DNA of 6,319 bases from NCBI GenBank assembly GCA_024278255.1, contig JAJRTP010000610.1, positions 1-6,319 of the forward strand, given 5' to 3'. Each line of letters begins with the position of its first letter. Positions within the stretch are counted from its first letter, which is position 1. This stretch comes from Chloroflexota bacterium. Its GTDB lineage: Bacteria > Chloroflexota > Anaerolineae > Promineifilales > Promineifilaceae. The position numbers and the translations under genes were made by a program. The notes below the pieces were generated by a model. It made no database searches and had not been told where the DNA came from. It saw only the letters and a program-made list of their open reading frames with translations. This document shows, one piece after another, positions 1 through 4,906 of this stretch.

Positions 1-1
1 A

Positions 2-538
2 AACAACTTTACCAGCAGTTGGACACGCTACGGTGTCGCTGCCCGAAACGGCCTCCATTCCTGGTCTGTCTTTGATCCCTTGTGGGCCAACAAAGATTGG
101 TGCGAGCCGGAAGAGCATTTGCTGGCCTGCGAATTTCGTCTGGAAAACCCGGCCTTCCTCATCATCCGCCTCGGTTCCAACGACGCCGGCGCACCCAGCG
201 GCTTCGAGTACAACGTGCGTCAGGTCATCGAATACAGCATCGAAAACGGCGTTGTCCCCATCATTATGACCAAAGCAGACCGTTTTGAGGGAGACAACAC
301 CAACAACGACATCCTGCGCCAGTTGGCCGCCGAATACAAAATTCCCCTGTGGGATTTTGACATTGTGGCCGAAACGCTGCCGGGGCGCGGCCTGGCCGAC
401 GATCTGGTACACATGAAAGAATTCCCCGGCAACGATTTCACCGATCCGGCCATTTTTCAAAGCGGCCACGGCATGCAAGACCTGACCGGCCTGATGATGC
501 TGCACGCTATTTTGCAAACGGTGCAGATGGAGGAATAA
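2..538 (+). CDS. SGNH-family hydrolase/acyltransferase, C-terminal part (5' end outside window)
   Basis: The frame is open from base 2, so the gene starts upstream and 178 C-terminal residues are visible. It is clearly paralogous to the complete lipoprotein at 1914-2987; by eye about half of the aligned residues are identical, with the shared blocks LACEFRL, TKADRFEGDNTNN and IPLWDFD. The visible SGNH signatures are LGSND (block III, oxyanion Asn) and DDLVH (block V, Asp-x-x-His). The catalytic GDS block would lie before the window. Two cysteines in the WCxxEEHxLAC region are conserved in both paralogs and could form a disulfide, which fits an extracytoplasmic protein. By analogy with the paralog it probably has a lipoprotein signal and a Thr/Pro stalk, but these cannot be seen here. 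Its role, transferase or esterase on envelope polymers, is inferred from the MBOAT locus downstream. An internal start near base 80 is unlikely because homology to the paralog extends upstream of it. Confidence 0.85.
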   Translation, partial: NNFTSSWTRYGVAARNGLHSWSVFDPLWANKDWCEPEEHLLACEFRLENPAFLIIRLGSNDAGAPSGFEYNVRQVIEYSIENGVVPIIMTKADRFEGDNTNNDILRQLAAEYKIPLWDFDIVAETLPGRGLADDLVHMKEFPGNDFTDPAIFQSGHGMQDLTGLMMLHAILQTVQMEE

Positions 539-552
539 GCGTTATAATTTGG

Positions 553-731
553 GAGATTGGAGATTTGCTATTTCCTCAATCGGGATGGTTCAGTAACCCG
601 GAAAATTAGCTTGACACTTTGTAGGGCGGTTTTGTAAATCGCCCTCTGGACGATTTGCAAAATCGTCCTACAAGTTGTTAAGGGGAATTTGAACCATCCC
701 CCTCAATCTTTAATCTCCAATCTCCAATCTC
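553..731. repeat. Nested inverted-repeat element (MITE/REP-like)
   Basis: This element fills most of the 211-base gap between two genes. The outer arms are GAGATTGGAGATT at 553-565 against AATCTCCAATCTC at 719-731; the right arm is also partly duplicated, starting at 712. Next inside are GGGATGGTTC (582-591) and GAACCATCCC (691-700). Inside these are TTGTAGG (619-625) and CCTACAA (667-673). The core holds two hairpins: 623-632 with 636-645 (one G-T wobble) and 648-656 with 660-668 (perfect 9-bp stem, loop GCA). No coding sequence is seen. The element could fold in RNA as a multi-arm structure. No T-tract follows the core hairpins, so a canonical intrinsic terminator is not supported. Confidence 0.8.
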
Positions 732-749
732 TAAAAATTGTGAGGCGTT

Positions 750-1127
750 ATGAAAAAAGCAACCATCTTTCTGTTTTTCTTTGTTTTGTTTTTAGCCGCT
801 TGCGGCGGCGGTAATGCCGGTGGCGGCGATCCGGCACAAACGGTGGAAAAGTATCTCCAGGCGAAAGTAGACGGAGATGCGGACACCATTCGCGGCTTGT
901 TGTGCGCGGATATGGAGCAGTTCCTGGAGCGGGAATCACGCACGTTTGATAGTGTGCAGGATGTGCGTATTGAAGGCATGAGCTGTGAGGATGGGGGTAA
1001 CGGCCGTGTCACCTGCACCGGTACCATCAAAGCCCTCTACGGCACAGAAGAAACCGAGTTCCCCCTGACCAACTACAAAGTCGTCCAGGAAGACGGCGAA
1101 TGGAAGTGGTGCGGGGAAACGCAGTAA
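750..1127 (+). CDS. Small lipoprotein, possibly NTF2-like (DUF4878/SnoaL-like) domain
   Basis: The protein has 125 residues. The N-terminus MKKATIFLFFFVLFLAAC is a typical lipoprotein signal with lipobox LAAC and acylated Cys18. A glycine-rich tether (GGGNAGGG) follows. The segment DPAQTVEKYLQAKVDGDADTI resembles the first helix of NTF2-like lipoproteins, which often begin by describing a residue 'used up' per cycle of K/D-rich helix. The rest is consistent with a small alpha/beta cone: a beta-rich half carrying CEDGGNGRVTC and a terminal EDGEWKWCGE strand. Four cysteines beyond the lipobox suggest disulfides outside the cytoplasm. The start is supported by a weak GAGG four bases upstream of the ATG. 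No enzymatic residues are recognisable, so a binding or structural role in the envelope is the most that can be said. The fold call is tentative; the lipoprotein call is firm. Confidence 0.8.
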   Translation: MKKATIFLFFFVLFLAACGGGNAGGGDPAQTVEKYLQAKVDGDADTIRGLLCADMEQFLERESRTFDSVQDVRIEGMSCEDGGNGRVTCTGTIKALYGTEETEFPLTNYKVVQEDGEWKWCGETQ

Positions 1128-1159
1128 CAGTTTTCAGTTTTCAGTAGATAGCTTTCAGT
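1128..1159. repeat. Short direct repeats of (T)TTTCAGT abutting a stop codon
   Basis: Immediately after the TAA at 1125-1127 the sequence reads as tandem and spaced copies of TTTTCAGT/TTTCAGT. A related arrangement, CAGTGTACAGTGTGCAGT, follows the TAA of the gene ending at 2987. This may be the edge of a degenerate interspersed repeat; the function is unknown. Confidence 0.45.
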
Positions 1160-1178
1160 AATCCAGTCAGAATTGCGG

Positions 1179-1184
1179 TATACT
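1179..1184 (+). promoter_or_regulatory. Possible -10 hexamer TATACT
   Basis: TATACT lies seven bases upstream of the ATG at 1192 and no Shine-Dalgarno sequence is visible, so transcription from this hexamer would give a nearly leaderless mRNA for the DUF4258-like gene. No convincing -35 hexamer is seen 16-19 bases further up. This is a weak call. Confidence 0.25.
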
Positions 1185-1191
1185 GTAAGAT

Positions 1192-1506
1192 ATGGCTGAT
1201 ATACTTGTCACAATAAAGCGAACTATCCTGACTGGTAATTATTATTTCAGCGAGAAAGCCCGTTTGGAAATGGAAGCTGACGGGTTAACAGAACTGGATG
1301 TCGCTGAATCTATATTGAATGCTGTCGCTATTTACAAGAAGATCCACTCTCGGAAACCATATCGAGAACATCAGCGAGAATATCTCTACATCATTCAAAG
1401 TACTAACCTTGAGGGGCTAATGATCTACACAAAAGGTAAATTAGTCAAAAAAGCAGGAATAGATACCTTTTACTTTCTAATCTCTTCCAAAAAAGCGATC
1501 TGGTAA
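1192..1506 (+). CDS. DUF4258-like protein, probable toxin of a toxin-antitoxin pair
   Basis: The protein has 104 residues with no signal peptide or membrane segment, so it is cytoplasmic. The N-terminal part FSEKARLEMEADGLTELDV followed by a short helix and KIHSR, then a strand pair around EYLYIIQSTNLEGLMIYTKGKL, matches the layout of DUF4258 proteins (helix with a 'h-a-r-x-r-M-x-x-r-g-i-t-x-x-d-v' pattern, then beta strands). These small proteins are commonly encoded directly before a YgiT/MqsA-type zinc-finger protein, as here with a 10-base gap. This pairing is the main support for a toxin role, perhaps an RNase-like MqsR analogue; activity is not demonstrated by any residue I can name. 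The pair is visibly richer in A and T than its neighbours and lacks the ACGGCCGT palindrome, which suggests horizontal acquisition. Confidence 0.75.
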   Translation: MADILVTIKRTILTGNYYFSEKARLEMEADGLTELDVAESILNAVAIYKKIHSRKPYREHQREYLYIIQSTNLEGLMIYTKGKLVKKAGIDTFYFLISSKKAIW

Positions 1507-1516
1507 CGAAAGAATT

Positions 1517-1729
1517 ATGTTAAAAATTACAGAATGCCCCGTATGTGGCGGGAAAATCAAAAAAGTAAAGGAAGATTGGGCAGGTGAATATCAAGGGCAA
1601 AAGTATATTGTTCCTGATCTTGAATACTATATCTGTGAATTATGTGGCGAGAAAATTTATTCAGCTGAAGCCATGCGCAGGATAGAGTCGTACTCGCCAG
1701 CATTCAAGGTGATTGAGCCGGTGAGATAA
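1517..1729 (+). CDS. YgiT-type zinc-finger protein, probable antitoxin
   Basis: The protein has 70 residues. It carries CPVCGG at residues 7-12 and CELCG at 40-44, that is CxxC plus CxxC spaced about 30 residues apart, the zinc-binding module of YgiT/MqsA N-terminal domains. The segment YYICELCGEKIYSAEAMRRIE is characteristic of this family. The C-terminal helix-turn-helix of full MqsA is absent, so this is the short form that often accompanies DUF4258 or MqsR-like proteins. It is encoded 10 bases after its partner, so the two genes are almost certainly co-transcribed, in the toxin-first order. It probably binds and neutralises the product of 1192-1506. Whether it regulates its own promoter without a helix-turn-helix is unclear. 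Confidence 0.8.
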   Translation: MLKITECPVCGGKIKKVKEDWAGEYQGQKYIVPDLEYYICELCGEKIYSAEAMRRIESYSPAFKVIEPVR

Positions 1730-1777
1730 GCAGTATTCACCAATTACCTATTAACCGTTAAACCCCATAAGCCATCC

Positions 1778-1897
1778 ATGAAACGACGCATATTCTCACG
1801 AGAAAATTTATTAGCGGCAGGACTGTGCCTCATCGTTATTTTGTTGATTATTGTGACAACGGACAGCGCGCCGCAGTGGATTTATCAGGGATTTTAG
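1778..1897 (+). CDS. DltX-like membrane microprotein with C-terminal acyl-shuttle motif
   Basis: This 39-residue ORF begins MKRRIFSR (four basic residues, cytoplasmic side), has one hydrophobic segment at about residues 11-26 (LLAAGLCLIVILLIIV), and ends TTDSAPQWIYQGF at the stop. The positive-inside rule puts the C-terminus outside. The last six residues, W34-I-Y36-Q-G-F39, match the aromatic-I-Y-x-x-F pattern of the DltX terminus (FIYNEF in Firmicutes). In Dlt, the MBOAT moves the acyl group from the carrier protein onto this Tyr, and DltD then passes it to the polymer. Length, topology and motif position agree with DltX (about 45-50 residues). It lies 16 bases before the SGNH lipoprotein and in the same orientation as the MBOAT and carrier genes. 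No good Shine-Dalgarno precedes the ATG, which is the main weakness; no alternative start gives a better protein. The function is inferred by motif and context. Confidence 0.72.
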   Translation: MKRRIFSRENLLAAGLCLIVILLIIVTTDSAPQWIYQGF

Positions 1898-1900
1898 GTA

Positions 1901-1907
1901 GGGGGAG
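1901..1907 (+). promoter_or_regulatory. Ribosome-binding site GGGGGAG that fixes the start of the SGNH lipoprotein
   Basis: The purine run GGGGGAG ends six bases before the ATG at 1914. It supports a start upstream of the palindromic repeat, and so the conclusion that the repeat is translated. No other in-frame ATG between here and the hydrophobic core would leave a usable signal peptide. Confidence 0.55.
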
Positions 1908-1913
1908 TTTGCT

Positions 1914-2987
1914 ATGGGACGTATTGCGTATTACGTATTGCGTATCGGGCCGTTTTTACGCAATACGCCATACGCAATACTTTTTGTTTTGCTCTCTGCC
2001 TGCGCTGCAAATGATGCCCAACCGACTTTAACGCCTACGGCCGTGCCCACACTTGCAGCCGTCCTGCCCACTGCCAATCCCACCTTCATGGTAACACCCA
2101 CACCCCGCCCCACGCAGACCACCGCCCCGCCCACCAGCACTCCCACCTGGCCTGCCATTACCCGTCCCGCCACCCTAACGCCGACGTCTACAGCCACACC
2201 CAGCATCACCCCATCTCCCACAGCCACCCCCGTCAACGTCAACGGCATCCCGGTAAACCAAATCGTCATCATGCCCCCGGACGTGCAGGAAAATGTGCGC
2301 CGGATTTACGCGCGGGGGCAGGAATTGGGGCGCAATCCCCGCGCCTTCTCCAAGTTGGGCGACAGTGCCGTCCTGACCAGCCATTACCTGACCCGCTTCG
2401 ACGACCCGACCCGCTACAACCTGGGCGAATACGCTTTCTTGCAGCCCGTCATTGAGTATTATGCCGGATCATTTCGCCGTTACGGGGCGGCCGTGCGCGT
2501 GGGCCTCAGCAGTTGGGGCGTCCTGGACCCGATGTGGTCTAACAAGGAATGGTGTACTGTTGAAGAACATATGCTGGCCTGCGAATTTCGCCTGCACAAT
2601 CCCAGCATCCTGCTCATCCGCATCGGCACCAACGACGCTACAGAAGCGGAGTATTTCGCCAACAATTTGCGGGAGATTGTCCAGTTTGCCATTGATAACG
2701 GTGTTATACCGGTTCTGACCACCAAAGCAGATCGCTTCGAGGGAGACAACACCAATAACGAGGTAATGCGCCAGGTAGCCGCCGAAATGCAAATCCCCCT
2801 ATGGGATTTTGACGCCGCAGCCGGCGCCCTGCCCAATCGCGGCCTGGGAGATGATAACGTCCATCTATCCATCAGCTTCAGGAATGATTACACCGATCCC
2901 TTTACCTTCACCATGGGCTACCCCGTCAGTGACCTTACCGCTCTTTTTCTCCTGGATGCTATTCGCCACGTTGTGGAGGAGAAGTAA
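1914..2987 (+). CDS. SGNH/GDSL-family lipoprotein with Thr/Pro stalk
   Basis: The protein has 357 residues. Residues 21-30, AILFVLLSAC, form a hydrophobic core and lipobox with Cys30 as the lipid anchor. Residues 37-107 are a low-complexity Thr/Pro/Ala stalk, likely disordered and possibly glycosylated, that holds the domain away from the membrane. The catalytic domain runs from about 112 to 357, with GDS at 149-151 (nucleophile Ser151), GTND at 238-241 (Asn240, block III) and D314-N-V-H317 (block V). Cys214 and Cys223 are conserved in the paralog at 2-538. Residues 3-22 are encoded by a palindromic repeat, so the signal peptide has an unusually long Arg-containing N-region. It follows the DltX-like ORF by 16 bases and precedes the MBOAT. 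It is probably an envelope O-acyltransferase or deacylase; the substrate is unknown. An exact match to a named family is not claimed. Confidence 0.88.
   Translation: MGRIAYYVLRIGPFLRNTPYAILFVLLSACAANDAQPTLTPTAVPTLAAVLPTANPTFMVTPTPRPTQTTAPPTSTPTWPAITRPATLTPTSTATPSITPSPTATPVNVNGIPVNQIVIMPPDVQENVRRIYARGQELGRNPRAFSKLGDSAVLTSHYLTRFDDPTRYNLGEYAFLQPVIEYYAGSFRRYGAAVRVGLSSWGVLDPMWSNKEWCTVEEHMLACEFRLHNPSILLIRIGTNDATEAEYFANNLREIVQFAIDNGVIPVLTTKADRFEGDNTNNEVMRQVAAEMQIPLWDFDAAAGALPNRGLGDDNVHLSISFRNDYTDPFTFTMGYPVSDLTALFLLDAIRHVVEEK
1921..1980. repeat. Palindromic repeat, copy 1 (inside the SGNH lipoprotein coding sequence)
   Basis: The left arm 1921-1944 and right arm 1957-1980 are 24-base inverted repeats with two mismatches, separated by a 12-base loop. 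Each arm is itself built from GTATTGCGTA units. The same family occurs at 6026-6087. This copy begins just after the start codon at 1914 and encodes residues 3-22. As RNA it would form a strong hairpin directly after the initiation site. Confidence 0.9.
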
Positions 2988-3066
2988 CAGTGTACAGTGT
3001 GCAGTATTCAGGAGCGCCTGGGATTGCAAATCCCAGGCTGAGAGGGGAAGTGCGCTAAAGCGCACT
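2988..3066. repeat. Intergenic double-hairpin element
   Basis: After a short CAGTGTACAGTGTGCAGT stretch next to the stop codon come two perfect hairpins. GCCTGGGATT (3016-3025) pairs with AATCCCAGGC (3029-3038) across loop GCA, and AGTGCGCT (3049-3056) pairs with AGCGCACT (3059-3066) across a two-base loop. The following 3067-3132 is C/T-rich with no gene. The architecture (two hairpins, first loop GCA) resembles the core of the 553-731 element, but the sequences differ. It might attenuate read-through into the MBOAT gene; no T-tract is present. Confidence 0.75.
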
Positions 3067-3143
3067 GGTAGCGGCGTGCCAACCTGCTTCATTTCCCCAT
3101 CCCCTCACCCCTCATCCCCCCACCCTCTCCCCAGGAGGACGCT

Positions 3144-4622
3144 ATGACTTTCGATCCGTTCCTCATCGCTATCCTCATCGGGTTGGGGCTGATTTATGCC
3201 GTCCTGATAAAAGGGAAATGGCGCGGCTGGTTTTTGCTGGCAGCCAGTGTCATTGCCATCTACTGGCTGCAAACGGCGACGGCCGTTCGCTTTGGCGATT
3301 ATATTTTGCAAACGGTGACAGTTGTGCTGACGGTGCTGACGTGGTGGGTGACACGGCCGTCCTCCCACAAAGAAGGCAAAGCCGTCTGGCCCTCCCTAAC
3401 GCGGGAAGATTGGCTGACCCTGGCAGTGGTCTTTGGGCTGGTGGTGGCGCTGGCTTTCAACCGCTTCGTGGATGCGGATTATCGCCTGACTCCTGCCCGA
3501 CCGCCGTCGCCGCTGTGGGTGGCGGGGATTTTGCTGGCGCTGGGGCTGGTTTGGGCCGGTTTGACGCGGCTGCTGCGCCGCGCAGATCAACGCAAGGTGT
3601 TGACGGCCGTCATCCTTCTCATCGTTCTCCTCTTCATCATCCTCAAATCACCACCGCTGACCACGGCCGCCTCGGCTTACTGGCGTTCCCTCACCGGCCA
3701 GCAAGTCGCCCTGGGCAGCCCCTCCGACCTGGTCTGGCTGGGCTTCTCCTACGTCGCCTTCCGCCTCATTTCCACCCTGCGCGACCGGCAAACAGGCATT
3801 CTGCCCGACCTGACCCTGCGCGAATACGTCGTCTACGTCCTCTTCTTCCCCGCCTACGTCTCCGGGCCAATTGACCGGGCGGAGCGGTTTGTAGAAGATT
3901 TCCGGGAGCTGCCGCAGCTAAAAGGGCTGGACGCCAACCGCTGGCTGTACGGTGGGCAGCGTATCTTCGCCGGAATGCTGAAAAAGTTTGTCATTGCCGA
4001 TTCTTTGGCTTTGGGGATGTCGCTAACGGCCGAAAATGCCGCCCAAACCCAATCCGCCGACTGGCTGTGGGTTTTGCTGTACGGCTATGCCCTGCGTCTG
4101 TTCTTCGATTTCAGCGGCTACACGGATATTGCCATTGGTATTGGTGTTTTGTTTGGCATCCGCCTGCCGGAAAATTTCCGACGGCCGTATCTCTCCACCA
4201 ATATCACCGCCTTCTGGCAGCGCTGGCACATCACCCTGAGCGATTGGGCCAGGTTTTACGTCTTTTCACCCCTGTCCCGTTCCCTGCTGCGGCGCAAGCC
4301 ACGGCCGTCCAAAACCCTCATCATCTTCCTTTCCCAGATGAGTACCATGCTGGTCATCGGCCTGTGGCACGGCATCACCTGGAACTTTATCATCTGGGGC
4401 ACGTGGCATGGCGTCGCCCTGTTTGCGCACAAGCAGTGGAGCGACAAGACGCGCCGCTGGTATAATGACCTGAGCAATCATCCCTGGCAAAAACGAAGCT
4501 GGACGGCCGTCACCTGGTTTCTTACCTTTAACTATGTGGCCCTGGGCTGGGTCTGGTTCCTCATGCCTACGCCGCAGTTGGCGCTGGAGACGTTTGGTAA
4601 GTTATTGGGTGTAATTAGGTGA
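3144..4622 (+). CDS. Membrane-bound O-acyltransferase (MBOAT), DltB/AlgI type
   Basis: The protein has 492 residues and many membrane segments (about 4-22, 52-70, 90-107, 124-142, 152-168, 195-211, 226-240, 305-340, 392-428, 453-474). Family motifs are in order: FFPAYVSGPIDR (234-245), FDFSGYTDIAIG (321-332), LPENFRRPYLSTNITAFWQR (341-360), WHITLSDW (361-368) and GLWHG (406-410). His362 and His409 correspond to the two conserved MBOAT histidines of DltB. It should move an acyl group from a cytoplasmic thioester through the membrane. It ends LLGVIR, without the C-terminal Tyr hexapeptide that other MBOATs carry fused, so a separate shuttle such as the 1778-1897 product is needed. It is longer than DltB (about 400) because of extra N-terminal helices. 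A strong AGGAGG at 3133-3138 sets the start. The acyl donor is probably the carrier protein at 6100 rather than acetyl-CoA, by context. Confidence 0.95.
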   Translation: MTFDPFLIAILIGLGLIYAVLIKGKWRGWFLLAASVIAIYWLQTATAVRFGDYILQTVTVVLTVLTWWVTRPSSHKEGKAVWPSLTREDWLTLAVVFGLVVALAFNRFVDADYRLTPARPPSPLWVAGILLALGLVWAGLTRLLRRADQRKVLTAVILLIVLLFIILKSPPLTTAASAYWRSLTGQQVALGSPSDLVWLGFSYVAFRLISTLRDRQTGILPDLTLREYVVYVLFFPAYVSGPIDRAERFVEDFRELPQLKGLDANRWLYGGQRIFAGMLKKFVIADSLALGMSLTAENAAQTQSADWLWVLLYGYALRLFFDFSGYTDIAIGIGVLFGIRLPENFRRPYLSTNITAFWQRWHITLSDWARFYVFSPLSRSLLRRKPRPSKTLIIFLSQMSTMLVIGLWHGITWNFIIWGTWHGVALFAHKQWSDKTRRWYNDLSNHPWQKRSWTAVTWFLTFNYVALGWVWFLMPTPQLALETFGKLLGVIR

Positions 4623-4666
4623 GGACAACAAATGGAGAAAGTAGTGAGTTTGCCTGACTTGCCAGC

Positions 4667-4855
4667 AATTCCAATCCTGAAATCCGTCGTAGGGGCGGGA
4701 CAGGCGGGAAAACATCTTTGCCATGCAGAACGACCTTTTCTCCCACCTGTCTCGCCCCGCTCCCGGCCGTGTTCGGGGCGAGACGGCGCGGAACCAGGTC
4801 ATTTTGTTTGCCCAAGGCCGTACCGCGCCGTCCCGCCCCTACCAGAATTGGAATT
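4667..4855. repeat. Nested inverted-repeat element between MBOAT and DltD-like genes
   Basis: The 284-base gap between stop 4622 and ATG 4907 is mostly this element. The outer arms are AATTCCAAT (4667-4675) and ATTGGAATT (4847-4855). The main arms are GTAGGGGCGGGAC (4689-4701) and GTCCCGCCCCTAC (4830-4842), perfect over 13 bases. The central hairpin is TCTCGCCCCG (4750-4759) with CGGGGCGAGA (4774-4783) and a 14-base loop. A further imperfect pair is CAGGCGGGAAAA near 4701 with TTTTCTCCCACCTG near 4736-4749. An open frame crosses it (4632-4904) but reads as low-complexity Pro/Arg and is not accepted as a gene. Nothing else is seen in the gap. Confidence 0.8.
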
Positions 4856-4906
4856 ACCTCTGGCCTACGCCATTCTTAGCCTTCACCAAATCAGGGGAAA
4901 ATAATA

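Noticed and set aside
648..673. Intrinsic terminator after the partial SGNH gene
   Set aside because: The hairpin is good but no run of T follows, and it lies inside a larger symmetric repeat more than 100 bases after the stop codon.
1921..1980. Small CRISPR-like array (repeated GTATTGCGTA units)
   Set aside because: Units are about 10 bases, back to back and arranged as one inverted pair, with no spacers and no cas genes.
1825..2031. 68-codon open frame in another frame over the microprotein and the repeat
   Set aside because: It overlaps both the DltX-like ORF and the start of the SGNH lipoprotein; its sequence is a translation of the palindromic repeat with no protein features.
1931..2272. 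Minus-strand frame of 113 codons, Val/Gly-rich
   Set aside because: It is the antisense shadow of the Thr/Pro stalk, whose codons read as Val/Gly on the other strand.
4632..4904. 90-codon open frame with a GAGG and ATG between the MBOAT and DltD-like genes
   Set aside because: It runs across the nested inverted repeat, its product is Pro/Arg-rich without a recognisable fold, and its length comes from high GC. It may be a remnant of a start but not a gene.
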